NCBI GenBank assembly: GCA_030619885.1
Contig: JAUXAN010000011.1
Location: forward strand, 1-58,525
Length of the DNA: 58,525 bases
Reading direction: 5' to 3'
Source: a bacterium
Lineage (GTDB): Bacteria; Hydrothermota; DG-26; JAUXAN01
This document shows, one piece after another, positions 36,279-45,027 of the stretch; position 1 is the stretch's first letter, and each line of letters starts with the position of its first letter. Position numbers and translations under genes: made by a program. The notes under the pieces are model-generated. The model saw nothing but the letters and a program-made list of their open reading frames with translations. It made no database searches and had not been told where the DNA came from.

Positions 36279-36376
36279 GTTTTGAACCTTTATCAGAAAG
36301 AGAAAAATCCGTTTTAATGTACCACTTATTAAAAATGGTATTAAAAGAATTATCCTATAACCTTGGTGCCTTAGTG
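36245..36376. repeat. Inverted repeat pair between hydD and hydA
   Basis: cactaaggcaccaagg (36245-36260) and its exact reverse complement (36361-36376) flank 100 bp. The left copy lies inside the end of hydD and the right one ends 17 bp before the hydA ATG. Related text (aaagccaccaagg, ctttgtggct) occurs at 48103-48196. The RNA could fold into a long hairpin that affects the ratio of the two subunits. Confidence 0.7.
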
Positions 36377-36393
36377 TCTTTGTGGCAAAAAAT

Positions 36394-37689
36394 ATGAAAC
36401 GCATATTCATCAAATCATTGGCAAGAGTAGAAGGTCACGGGGGGATTACCGTTAAGATAGATGGTAAAAAAGTCAAGGATGTGAAAGTTCAAATCTATGA
36501 AGGTCCAAGGCTTATAGAGAAACTGGTAGTGGGTAAGTCTCCCGAAGATGTTCTCAATATCGTGCCAAGAATCTGTGGTATATGTACCCTTTCTCATCGG
36601 TATGCAGCTCTTAAGGGATTGGAGAAAGCATTGAATATTGAAGTGCCTCTCAGAACAAGACTCACAAGAGACCTTATGCTTATTGGAGAGATTATCCAGA
36701 GCCATTCATTACACATCTTTTTTCTATCTCTCCCTGATTTTCTTGGCTATTCCTCGGCTATGGATATGGTGGATAATTATGGTGAGGAAGTGAAGAGGGG
36801 TCTTGCCATGAAGGGTTTCGGGTATCGGCTTATGGAGATCATAAGTGCTCGAATAATCCACGGCGAGAATCCCATACTGGGAGGATTTGGTGCTCATCCA
36901 TCTCAAAAAGTGCTTGTCGAAATCAAAGAGTCAGCGGAGAAACTCGTCTCAGATGCGGAAAAAATTGTGGAATTGTTTGCATCCTTTGATTACCCTTCTT
37001 ATGTGGAGTATGACACAACTTTTATGGCACTCAATCCACCCGATGGGAAATACGGCTTTGTAAGTAATTCAATTCTCATTTCCACAGATGAAGAAAGAAG
37101 TGTGGAAGAATATAAGGAAGTAATTCAGGAACGGGTAGTTCCATACTCCTTTGCTAAGAGGTCAAGGTATAATGGGGAACCTTTCACCGTCGGAGCGATT
37201 GCAAGGATAAACCTTTTGGGTGAAAGACTATCAGGGAAGGCAGGTGATTATTACAAGAAATTATACAGCAAGAGGTGGCTGAGGAATCCCTTTTTTAATA
37301 ATCTTGCGCAGGCTATAGAGGTCTTGTACTGTCTTGAGACTATTCCTAAATTAGTGGATAAGATAATGGGACTTGAAGAGCCGGTGGTGAAGAAACCATT
37401 TAAAGATGCTGGAACAGGAACTGGAGCAGTGGAGGCACCAAGAGGCACATTATATCATTACTATTCTATGAAGGATGGATTGATCACTGATTGTGACATA
37501 GCTACTCCAACTGCCCAAAATTTGGACGATATCGAGCGATGTCTGAGAACAGCAGTTGGAAATCTGCTATCAAAAGGGATTGAAGACGACCTGGAGCTAA
37601 AGTTGGAAATGATAGCAAGGGCTTACGACCCATGCATAAGCTGTTCTGCACATTTAGTAAAAGTAGAAACTAGCAATAATTCCGATTAA
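36394..37689 (+). CDS. hydA: [NiFe]-hydrogenase large (alpha) subunit
   Basis: A 431-residue catalytic subunit that interconverts H2 and protons at a Ni-Fe site. The N-terminal pair is Cys61 and Cys64 in RICGICTLSH. The C-terminal pair is Cys414 and Cys417 in DPCISCSAH, after which maturation cleavage at His420 would remove 11 residues. RVEGHGG near the start is also typical. ATG 36394 is preferred over GTG 36382; no good ribosome site is seen, because the upstream region is a repeat. Its processing protease follows one base after the stop. Confidence 0.95.
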   Translation: MKRIFIKSLARVEGHGGITVKIDGKKVKDVKVQIYEGPRLIEKLVVGKSPEDVLNIVPRICGICTLSHRYAALKGLEKALNIEVPLRTRLTRDLMLIGEIIQSHSLHIFFLSLPDFLGYSSAMDMVDNYGEEVKRGLAMKGFGYRLMEIISARIIHGENPILGGFGAHPSQKVLVEIKESAEKLVSDAEKIVELFASFDYPSYVEYDTTFMALNPPDGKYGFVSNSILISTDEERSVEEYKEVIQERVVPYSFAKRSRYNGEPFTVGAIARINLLGERLSGKAGDYYKKLYSKRWLRNPFFNNLAQAIEVLYCLETIPKLVDKIMGLEEPVVKKPFKDAGTGTGAVEAPRGTLYHYYSMKDGLITDCDIATPTAQNLDDIERCLRTAVGNLLSKGIEDDLELKLEMIARAYDPCISCSAHLVKVETSNNSD

Positions 37690-37690
37690 T

Positions 37691-38176
37691 ATGACAAATG
37701 TCAAAAAGAGACTGAAAGGATTGATTGATTCCAAGTCAGTTGTCGTTATAGGTTTGGGAAATCCTGATCGAGCTGATGATGGGGTAGGCATTGAGGTAGC
37801 CAAAAAGTTAAAAGAATTAGCCCCAGACCGAATCTTTTTAGAGCAAGATGGACTCGAAGGGGTTGTTTTAGACATTTTAAACAGAAAAGATGCTGAGACA
37901 GTTCTCTTTATAGATGCAGTAGATTTTGGTGGAAGAGCGGGTGAGATTCAGATCTTTTCGCAAGCGACCTTCTCTCCTTGCAGCATTTCAACACATAAAG
38001 TATCCCTTCAGTTACTCTCAACACTTCTTAAAAAGGAAGGAAAGGCAAGTTATCTTTTGGGGATTCAACCCAGCACTTTAGATTTTGATTCAAAAATTTC
38101 GGATGAGGTGAAGAAAAGTTTAGAGAAGGTGGTAGAAATTTTTACTCCATTCTTTAACCATAGTGAAAGGGGGTGA
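37691..38176 (+). CDS. Hydrogenase maturation protease
   Basis: A 161-residue endopeptidase of the HyaD/HycI/FrxA family that cuts the C-terminus of the large subunit after nickel insertion. GLGNPDRADDGVGIEVAKKL carries the first nickel-recognising Asp (RADDGVG). FIDAVDFGG and STHKVS supply the second acid and the histidine. It follows hydA by one base, so its target is almost certainly that subunit. Confidence 0.92.
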   Translation: MTNVKKRLKGLIDSKSVVVIGLGNPDRADDGVGIEVAKKLKELAPDRIFLEQDGLEGVVLDILNRKDAETVLFIDAVDFGGRAGEIQIFSQATFSPCSISTHKVSLQLLSTLLKKEGKASYLLGIQPSTLDFDSKISDEVKKSLEKVVEIFTPFFNHSERG

Positions 38177-38180
38177 ATCT

Positions 38181-39164
38181 ATGCCATTAGAGTTGAATCT
38201 TAACTTAGCCAGCTTTACTGAAAAACACAGAGCTGTGCCCCTTCAACCAAACACAATATATGATGTCCTCATTCTGGGAGGTGGGCCAGCAGCATTAGCG
38301 GCTGCCGTTTATTGCATGAGAAAAGGAGTAAAAACAGGATTGATCTCCAAGGATATTGGAGGTCAGGTAATTGAAACAGCTGGAATAGAAAATTACATAG
38401 GGTATAAATACATTGAGGGAAGAGAACTTGTCGATAAATTCAGGGATCAGGTAAAACAGTTTGAGATAGGATACAGTGAAGGATTAAAAGCAACATCGAT
38501 TACCTCTGATAATATTAAAAAAGTGTACCTTGAAGATGGGAATTTTTATCAGGTGAAAGCACTTGTAATAGCTACTGGCAAGTCATCACGGAAGCTTAAT
38601 GTTCCCGGTGAAAAAAAATTGACAGGGAAGGGGGTAGCATATTGCGCAATCTGTGATGCACCCCTATTTGCGGGGAAACGAGTTGCAGTTGTGGGAGGAG
38701 GCAACTCGGGAATAGAAGCTGCTATAGATTTAGCAAAGGTAGCTGAATATGTAACGTTGATTCAATTTCGGGATAAGTTAACGGGAGATAAAGTTCTTAT
38801 CGATAGACTCGATATATTCAATAATGTTACTATATTGCTGGAACATGAAGTGTTAGAAATAAATGGTACGGAAAAAGTTGAATCAATCGTGGTAAAAGAC
38901 CGCAAGTCTGATGAAAAAAAGCAGATAGATGCACAGGGGGTATTTATAGAGATCGGTTTAATACCAAATACGGATTTTGTAAAAGGAATTGTAGAGCTCA
39001 ATCAATATGGAGAGATAAAAGTTGATTGTGCTTGCAGAACAAATGTGCCAGGTATTTTTGCAGCAGGAGATGTGACATCTGTACCTTTCAAACAGATCGT
39101 AATAGCTGCCGGCGAAGGTGCAAAGGCAGCACTGTCGGCCTGTGACTATGTTTTGAAAGTTTAG
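38181..39164 (+). CDS. Thioredoxin reductase-like flavoprotein
   Basis: A 327-residue FAD-dependent disulfide reductase. The FAD loop is ILGGGPAALAAAVYC (about residues 31-45), the redox-active pair is Cys155/Cys158 in YCAICDAP, and the pyridine-nucleotide loop is VVGGGNSGIEAAIDL. The usual NADPH-recognising HRRxxxR is missing: the site reads LIQFRDKLTGDKVL, which is nearer the AhpF subgroup. NADH or another donor is therefore likely. ATG 38181 has AGGGGGTGA ahead. It probably reduces the disulfide oxidoreductase encoded next. Confidence 0.92.
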   Translation: MPLELNLNLASFTEKHRAVPLQPNTIYDVLILGGGPAALAAAVYCMRKGVKTGLISKDIGGQVIETAGIENYIGYKYIEGRELVDKFRDQVKQFEIGYSEGLKATSITSDNIKKVYLEDGNFYQVKALVIATGKSSRKLNVPGEKKLTGKGVAYCAICDAPLFAGKRVAVVGGGNSGIEAAIDLAKVAEYVTLIQFRDKLTGDKVLIDRLDIFNNVTILLEHEVLEINGTEKVESIVVKDRKSDEKKQIDAQGVFIEIGLIPNTDFVKGIVELNQYGEIKVDCACRTNVPGIFAAGDVTSVPFKQIVIAAGEGAKAALSACDYVLKV

Positions 39165-39196
39165 ATTAATACGGACAAGGAAAGGAGGGATGAATT

Positions 39197-39838
39197 ATGC
39201 CATTATTTGATGAAAAGAAGAAAAAAGAACTCGGAGATATTTTAAAAGAGTTAGAGAATGATGTTACTATTGTATACTTCACCCAGGAGTTTGAATGCAA
39301 TACATGCAAGGATACAAAAAGTCTTTTAAAAGAGATTGCCGGGCTTTCGGATAAAATTAATTTAGACATTTATGATTTTCAAAAAGACAGTGAAAAGACA
39401 AAAGAATATGGCATCGATAAGATACCAGCCATTGCTATACTCGATAGCAAGAATTTTGATCCAGGAATAAGATTTTATGGCATACCAGCTGGATATGAAA
39501 TAAATTCATTCATTAAAAACTTATTGGAAGTGTCTGGAAAAAGGGAAGCATTACCGGAGAACATTAAAAAGAGAATAGATTCAATTAAAAAAGATATTCA
39601 TATACAGGTATTTGTAACACTCGTATGCCCTTACTGTCCTTCAGCAGTAATGACTGCTCATCGACTTGCGTTAGAAAGCGATAAAATTAAAGCTGATATG
39701 GTAGAAAGTTCAACCTTTACCCATTTGGCTCTCAAATACTCTGTAACAGGCGTGCCTAAAATTATTATCAATGAAAAACACGACCTTGTAGGTGCACAGC
39801 CAATTGACAAATTTCTCGATGTGATAGAAAAGATTTGA
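39197..39838 (+). CDS. Protein disulfide oxidoreductase (two thioredoxin folds)
   Basis: A 213-residue glutaredoxin-like protein of the PDO/AhpF-N type. The N-terminal fold has Cys34-Asn-Thr-Cys37 and the C-terminal fold has Cys144-Pro-Tyr-Cys147 followed by GVPKIIIN. PDOs are typical of thermophiles with many intracellular disulfides. They are reduced by a partner thioredoxin reductase, here directly upstream. AGGAGG precedes the ATG. It ends the hydrogenase-thiol operon. Confidence 0.92.
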   Translation: MPLFDEKKKKELGDILKELENDVTIVYFTQEFECNTCKDTKSLLKEIAGLSDKINLDIYDFQKDSEKTKEYGIDKIPAIAILDSKNFDPGIRFYGIPAGYEINSFIKNLLEVSGKREALPENIKKRIDSIKKDIHIQVFVTLVCPYCPSAVMTAHRLALESDKIKADMVESSTFTHLALKYSVTGVPKIIINEKHDLVGAQPIDKFLDVIEKI

Positions 39839-39841
39839 TCA

Positions 39842-39867
39842 AAAGACATAGGGTCACCTATGTCTTT
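39842..39867 (+). terminator. Hairpin after the hydrogenase-thiol operon
   Basis: aaagacatagg (39842-39852) and cctatgtcttt (39857-39867) form an 11-bp stem with a four-base loop three bases after the PDO stop. The stem ends in TTT but no long T-run follows. Confidence 0.5.
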
Positions 39868-39930
39868 CATGATTCCTAACACGTTTCCTGTAGATATTAG
39901 CTCTGCGGATAGAGAGAATACTACTGGAAT

Positions 39931-40575
39931 ATGAATGCTTTAAAAAAGATAAAAGATATATGTTCAGTCAAGCAAAACGAAATACAATTAAGATTAGATG
40001 ATTTTAAGCGGATTTGGCATGAAAGTAGTGAGAAGGATATTTTCACTGAATTGATTTTTTGCATATTAACTCCCCAGTCCAGAGCGAAATCTTGCTGGAA
40101 TGCTGTGAATAATCTTTTAGATAGAAACTTGCTGTTGAAAGGAGATGCAAATAAAATTGCTAAAGAGTTAAGTGGGGTGCGATTTAAAAACAAAAAAGCA
40201 GAATATATCATTGAAGCAAGAAAGCTGTTTACAATCAATGGCAGAATATCCATCAGACCTAAGATGAGACAATTTGACGAGATTAATGGTGCAAGAGAGT
40301 GGCTGGTTCAAAATGTAAAAGGTATAGGTTATAAAGAAGCGAGTCACTTCTTAAGAAATATCGGATTAGGAGAAAATCTGGCAATTCTTGACAGACATAT
40401 ATTAAAGAATTTACATCTGCTTGGAGTGATAGATGAAATTCCAAATTCTTTGTCCAAGCAGAGATATTTTGAAATAGAAAGTAAGATGACAAAATTTGCA
40501 AGCAAAATAAATATACCGATGAGCCATCTTGATTTGGTTTTATGGTTTAAAGAAACAGGAGAAATATTTAAGTGA
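39931..40575 (+). CDS. ogg: N-glycosylase/DNA lyase (archaeal Ogg2-type)
   Basis: A 214-residue 8-oxoguanine DNA glycosylase of the Ogg2 branch, common in archaea and some thermophilic bacteria. The helix-hairpin-helix is VKGIGYKEASHFLRNIG with the catalytic lysine (GYKEAS). The catalytic Asp is in AILDRHILKNL. The family's short length, without the extra N-terminal domain of eukaryotic Ogg1, is respected. It repairs oxidised guanine, which fits the oxidative-stress content of the region. It converges with the M23 peptidase gene. Confidence 0.9.
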   Translation: MNALKKIKDICSVKQNEIQLRLDDFKRIWHESSEKDIFTELIFCILTPQSRAKSCWNAVNNLLDRNLLLKGDANKIAKELSGVRFKNKKAEYIIEARKLFTINGRISIRPKMRQFDEINGAREWLVQNVKGIGYKEASHFLRNIGLGENLAILDRHILKNLHLLGVIDEIPNSLSKQRYFEIESKMTKFASKINIPMSHLDLVLWFKETGEIFK

Positions 40576-40652
40576 AAGAATAATTTGAAAATCCCTACAT
40601 AGATTTTGTTTTTAATTTCTAATATCTGCTCACTTCGGTGCTATAACCCTCG

Positions 40653-41459
40653 TTATTTTAATACAAAGTTGAATGGGTCGACCGTAGTACCCTTGACCCG
40701 AATTTCATAATGGAGGTGGGGTCCTGTACTCTTTCCAGTGGAACCAAGGAAGGCGACTATGTCTCCTCTCTTGACACTATCGCCTTCCTTCACGATGTTT
40801 CTGTAGTTATGTCCATAAAAAGTCTCAACATCACCATGGTATATCACAACAAGGTTGCCGAATTTATCATCCCATCCTGAGAAAGTAACTACACCATTGG
40901 CGGTAGATGTGATAGGTGTCCTAATGGAGGCGACAATATCTATTCCCGAATGCTCTCTTGAAAACCTCCTCGATACCCATCCACTCAACGGTAAGGCGTA
41001 TGGGATGTATCTCATCGATTCTTCCTTTTTTGCAAATAGAGCTGCCATCTCCGGACTTCTCTCCTTCTCCAACTTCGTTTTGTCAGATATATCTTCAGTT
41101 AGAACGGTGGATACTTTGTAGTAGTCGTTTACTTTGGATGGATCAAATTCGGATGGGTTCTTATCTATCCCGAGCATCGCTCTTATCTTGTCATCTTCCT
41201 TTTGAAGGAAGGCTAATCTCTCTTCCAGTTCCAATATCTTTCGATGTTCTTTTTCCAATTTTTCGTTACGTCGTTTGAGCGCATCTACCCTCCTTGCCTT
41301 CAAAAATAGATTTGAATAGTTGAAAACGGAGGATATGATTATAACTGCAATAATGAGCAGTGCAATTATTGCTATCCAAAGCGTAATCGAAGATAGAGAG
41401 ATAGTCTTCACATCCTTTCTGTCGTGAGGTATTATGATAAAAGTAGTCTTTTTTCTCAC
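40653..41459 (-). CDS. M23 family metallopeptidase, membrane anchored
   Basis: A 268-residue cell-wall endopeptidase or divisome activator. One membrane segment (about residues 24-46) is followed by a coiled coil (about 54-93). The LytM/M23 domain comes next, with HSGIDIVA, FYGHNY and GPHLHYEIRV, the zinc and catalytic histidines. An intact zinc site favours real hydrolase activity on peptidoglycan cross-links. The gene lies directly after the M42 gene with no spacer, in the same direction. Confidence 0.92.
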   Translation of the reverse strand: MRKKTTFIIIPHDRKDVKTISLSSITLWIAIIALLIIAVIIISSVFNYSNLFLKARRVDALKRRNEKLEKEHRKILELEERLAFLQKEDDKIRAMLGIDKNPSEFDPSKVNDYYKVSTVLTEDISDKTKLEKERSPEMAALFAKKEESMRYIPYALPLSGWVSRRFSREHSGIDIVASIRTPITSTANGVVTFSGWDDKFGNLVVIYHGDVETFYGHNYRNIVKEGDSVKRGDIVAFLGSTGKSTGPHLHYEIRVKGTTVDPFNFVLK

Positions 41460-42461
41460 CTAAAACCCTTCCTTCTTTAAATTCTTTTTCAAAATTTCAA
41501 CGAACAGTCTGACAGCGTTTTCAACATCCGCAATATCAAGCACTTCTGAGGGTGTATGGACATATCTTGTTGGTATAGAGATAACACCTGCGGGGACACC
41601 GCTCCTTGAGAGATGGATTGCACCTCCATCCGTTCCACCCCACTCTAAAATCTCGAGTTGATACGGTATCTTTTTACTCTCAGCGGTGGAGACCATCAAT
41701 TCCTTTACCTTGAGAGGTGTTATAATAGTCCGATCTTTTACTTTCACACACGGGCCCTTTCCTAATTCTACAGCCATTGTTTCAGCCTCCGGCGTATCAC
41801 CTGTGTCTGTGACATCACAGGCGATTCCAATGTCCGGTTCGATACCGTATGCAGAAGTCTTTGCTCCCCTTAAACCGACCTCCTCCTGGACAGTGAAGAC
41901 AAAATAGACCGCATTGGGGCTACTTTTGAGTTTTCTTGCTGTCTCGATAAGCACTGCACAACCTATCCTATCATCAAATGCTTTGGCTGTGAGTCTACTG
42001 CCTAAAACATCGAGCTCTCTGTAATAAGTTGCTACATCACCAATGTGCACATACTTCGATGCCTCTTTCTCATCCTTTGCTCCTATGTCAATGAACATCT
42101 TTTCGAGTTTCAATTCGCCCTTCGTAGATCCTTTCTCCTCTTTTCCAAATGTGCCTATGATACCATTTTTAAATATCACTCTGTGAGCCAATAAATATGT
42201 AGGAAAGACCCCGCCTACGGCAGCAAATCTCAAAAAACCCTTCTTATCAATGTGGTTGACTACTACACCGATCTCATCCATATGGGCAGCGAGCATCACC
42301 TTCGCTCCCTTACCCTTTTTTATACAGATTAAATTGCCAAGCGTATCCGTTTTCATCTCATCAACCAGACCTTTCATCTTGTTTTCAATTATATTCCGTA
42401 TTAGCTCCTCGTTTCCTGATGGCCCGTAAGTTTCGGTTAACTCTTTAATCAAGTCTTTCAT
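41460..42461 (-). CDS. M42 family aminopeptidase
   Basis: A 333-residue dinuclear-zinc aminopeptidase of the TET/glutamyl-aminopeptidase family that degrades oligopeptides in the cytoplasm. Metal ligands are AAHMDEIG, AFDDRIG, VQEEVGLRG, CDVTDTGD and YVHTPSE. The second M42 gene lies 55 bp upstream on the same strand, so the two subunits may form a mixed dodecamer. Tricorn-type proteases often feed such enzymes. Confidence 0.93.
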   Translation of the reverse strand: MKDLIKELTETYGPSGNEELIRNIIENKMKGLVDEMKTDTLGNLICIKKGKGAKVMLAAHMDEIGVVVNHIDKKGFLRFAAVGGVFPTYLLAHRVIFKNGIIGTFGKEEKGSTKGELKLEKMFIDIGAKDEKEASKYVHIGDVATYYRELDVLGSRLTAKAFDDRIGCAVLIETARKLKSSPNAVYFVFTVQEEVGLRGAKTSAYGIEPDIGIACDVTDTGDTPEAETMAVELGKGPCVKVKDRTIITPLKVKELMVSTAESKKIPYQLEILEWGGTDGGAIHLSRSGVPAGVISIPTRYVHTPSEVLDIADVENAVRLFVEILKKNLKKEGF

Positions 42462-42516
42462 ATCTGCTCCTTTTTATTAGTCCACTGTTGATGTTTTCGA
42501 AAATAAACAGCACATA

Positions 42517-43524
42517 CTATTTAAGAGACCTTAAAGTTAGCGAAATCAATCTTTTTGTATTTTCCATATCTGATAGACTTGCGATTGATACAGGGGAGTG
42601 GATATATCTTGAGGGTACGGATAAGACTGCAGCCTTGGTTCCAGTTTTTGCAGTTCTGATTTTTCCAGCGTCCGTTCCCCCAATCATAGGACGTTTGAAT
42701 TGGTAAGGGATACCATTTTTCTCTGCAATGTTGATGAGAAGACTGACCAACTCTTTATCACAGATCACAGAACGGTCCATGTGGGTAACGACCGGACCCT
42801 TTCCCACATGAGCCGCCTTGCTCAAATCTTTTTTTATTGGAAAATCTCCTGCCGCAGTGCCTTCAAGAACGAACGCTACTTCGGGCTCGACTCTGTATGC
42901 GGCAACTGTAGCACCTCTCAGACCAACTTCTTCCTGAACTGTAAACACTCCATAGAGTGCAAAGGGATAGGTATCTTTTAAAAGTTCAGTCAAAATCGCA
43001 CATCCTATCCTGTCGTCAAAAGCCTTTCCTTTTATCAACCCATTCTCCATTCGTGAGAAGTTGGTAGCGAAGGTTGCATAGTCTCCTGTTTTTACATATT
43101 TTTCTGCATCTTCTTTATTCTTAGCCCCTATATCTATCCTCAAGTCTTCAATTTTTATAACCTTATCTCTTTCCGACTTTTTAGTAAGGTGTGGTGGCGG
43201 TATTCCAATTACACCTCTGATTTTCTTATCACCAACCATTACGACTTTGGAAGGGAGAACTCTTTGGTCTATTCCGCCGACGGTGTTGAATTTAAGCCAT
43301 CCATCTTTCTCTATGTTAGTAATCATAAAACCCACCTCGTCCATGTGGGCAGCAAGCATAACCTTTGGTTGCTTCTTTTTACCACTTTTATAGGTTATGA
43401 GATTTCCTATCGAATCGGTCTCTATACTATCGACACTGTCTTTAATCTCATCTTCGATGAGTGTCCTCACTTCATCTTCATTTCCTGATACACCAAAGGC
43501 ATTGGAGAGCTTTTCAATAAACAT
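42517..43524 (-). CDS. M42 family aminopeptidase
   Basis: About 335 residues, paralogous to the gene at 41460 (AAHMDEVGFMI, AFDDRIGCA, VQEEVGLRG, EGTAAGDFP, YIHSPVS). The open frame reaches 43665, but its first 47 codons run through a dispersed repeat and are not family sequence. ATG 43524, giving FIEKLSNAFGVSG, is the likely start. The ribosome site is weak. Confidence 0.93.
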   Translation of the reverse strand: MFIEKLSNAFGVSGNEDEVRTLIEDEIKDSVDSIETDSIGNLITYKSGKKKQPKVMLAAHMDEVGFMITNIEKDGWLKFNTVGGIDQRVLPSKVVMVGDKKIRGVIGIPPPHLTKKSERDKVIKIEDLRIDIGAKNKEDAEKYVKTGDYATFATNFSRMENGLIKGKAFDDRIGCAILTELLKDTYPFALYGVFTVQEEVGLRGATVAAYRVEPEVAFVLEGTAAGDFPIKKDLSKAAHVGKGPVVTHMDRSVICDKELVSLLINIAEKNGIPYQFKRPMIGGTDAGKIRTAKTGTKAAVLSVPSRYIHSPVSIASLSDMENTKRLISLTLRSLK

Positions 43525-43596
43525 AATCTCAGTTATTCTACGAAATAAACTCTCATTGTCAAGTAGAAAAAAATAATGCCTTGAGAAACCACGATT

Positions 43597-43625
43597 GTCC
43601 ATTGCACAGCATCCGTATGGAACGG
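43597..43625. repeat. Dispersed repeat copy (inverted)
   Basis: ttgcacagcatcc followed by gtatggaacgga is the reverse complement of the repeat at 3457-3485. It lies in the spacer between the M42 gene and the reductive-dehalogenase-like gene. Confidence 0.7.
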
Positions 43626-43692
43626 ATACCATACCGGCCTGCAACCATAGAGAAAGGGTTAACAATAAGTTTAATATATTTTCGATATTTTT

Positions 43693-44727
43693 TTATCTTC
43701 TGATTTTGTCTGAAAGCATGGCGTTCGTCTTCGCATTTCGAATAAAAGGGCACACTGCAATGCAGTTTGAACAATCTCCAGCATTTTCTGTCCAAAATGA
43801 ATAACACTTATCATAATTCACAGCCCATCGCAGAATTCCTTGATTGTTAGAAAGGCATACTACTTTGAAAGAAGGTTCTGTCTCTGATTGGATTGCATCT
43901 ACTTCACAGGCTTCTGTACATTTATTACATCGTTTGCAAAAATCTGTAACCCCAAATTCTATAGGTTTATCTGGCTTCAACGGTAAATTCGTGAACACTT
44001 TACAAAGCCGCACACATGGTCCATATTCAGGAGTTATCAGCAAACCATTTCTTCCCAAGCCACCAATTCCCGCATCAATAGCCAGAGGAATACTCAAAGC
44101 AGTATCGTTACCCATCGGAATAGCCTTGTACCCCAAGTTTCTAATAAACTCTGCCAGGCAGGCAACACAGAAAGCCATTTGTGAATAACCTATAGCAGTG
44201 GCAGTGCAGGCAGGGAAAGCCGGTGAAGTCTTAATAGCCGTTGCATCCATTTCTATAGCTATAACAATCGCATACTTATATTCTTCAGGGATCTCAACCA
44301 GGTTTCCGTCTATATCATAAGAATATATCCAATGGCGGTCAAGCTTACAGATTCCTACAAGAGATGCCCCATATATCTTTGATGTTTCTTTAACCTGTTT
44401 ACTAATAATAGTAGGTTTCGTCACAGGATATTTTTCTAATACGGGTTTAGCTATGACCGAAATGGATTTGGTCAGTTTCTCCCAGGAGAATGCTCCATGA
44501 AAATAATCATAAACAGTCCAGGCTCCCAATGCCCTGGCAAATTCTACTCGTGAATATCCAGTCTGATTCTTGGCAATAATTTTTGCAACATTTTCGTACA
44601 TACCTTTTTTATAAAAAGCCGCCTTTTCATCCCAGAGCATTCGTCCAAATACATTTTGCCTCTGATCAAACCTCTTCAGGACTTTACGGTCAATCCTGTA
44701 AGGTGGTAAATCAACTTTTCTGACCAT
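43693..44727 (-). CDS. Reductive-dehalogenase-like corrinoid Fe-S protein
   Basis: A 344-residue protein of the RdhA/epoxyqueuosine reductase superfamily. The conserved core PMGNDTALSIPLAIDAGIGG and LGRNGLLITPEYGPCVRLCK is followed by two cluster motifs: CKRCNKCTEACE, and CSNCIAVCP with an upstream Cys. Such proteins bind a B12 derivative and two [4Fe-4S] clusters. There is no twin-arginine signal and no RdhB membrane anchor, so this is a cytoplasmic member of unknown substrate, not a respiratory dehalogenase. It is preceded by a promoter motif shared with asnA. Confidence 0.85.
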   Translation of the reverse strand: MVRKVDLPPYRIDRKVLKRFDQRQNVFGRMLWDEKAAFYKKGMYENVAKIIAKNQTGYSRVEFARALGAWTVYDYFHGAFSWEKLTKSISVIAKPVLEKYPVTKPTIISKQVKETSKIYGASLVGICKLDRHWIYSYDIDGNLVEIPEEYKYAIVIAIEMDATAIKTSPAFPACTATAIGYSQMAFCVACLAEFIRNLGYKAIPMGNDTALSIPLAIDAGIGGLGRNGLLITPEYGPCVRLCKVFTNLPLKPDKPIEFGVTDFCKRCNKCTEACEVDAIQSETEPSFKVVCLSNNQGILRWAVNYDKCYSFWTENAGDCSNCIAVCPFIRNAKTNAMLSDKIRR

Positions 44728-45027
44728 GCTTTTTCGTTAGATAATATATAAGGACATTCTCCTAAAAGATCAAAAAAGACACCTTTAATTTTCATTCGTC
44801 TCATTCCTTACATTGTAATGGCATATAACTCTGTAAATGCGAATGGTTCGGATATATCATCCTACAACTGCACTTTATAGCAACTTTACTATAATATCAA
44901 AAAATGTCAAGTCTGGAATAAGGAGTAAAAATAGGAGGATTTTTCTTGAGGGACTGCCTGTCAGTAGAAGTCCCCTAAAATGGGGACGGTTCTTTTTATT
45001 TCTTATTTTGTAGATTGACTCCCAATT
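44728..45027. other. Intergenic region with promoter and repeats
   Basis: Holds the minus-strand promoter motif (44880-44914), a small inverted repeat gggact/agtccc (about 44950-44974) and a tggggacgg repeat (44981-44989). A 39-codon minus-strand frame (44678-44795) beginning MKIKGVFFDLLGE vaguely recalls a HAD N-terminus but is too short and degenerate to call. Confidence 0.5.
44880..44914 (-). promoter_or_regulatory. Shared promoter motif, copy 1 (dehalogenase-like gene)
   Basis: On the minus strand: GACTTGACATTTTTTGAT, a few variable bases, then ATAGTAAAGTTGC. TTGACA is at 44905-44910 (plus-strand coordinates), with TAAAGT 16 bp further as a possible -10. The same text stands before asnA at 47575-47610. 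Confidence 0.6.

Noticed and set aside
44678-44795. Minus-strand 39-codon frame resembling a HAD N-terminus
   Set aside because: The catalytic DxD motif is lost, it overlaps the dehalogenase-like start, and the similarity is too short to support.
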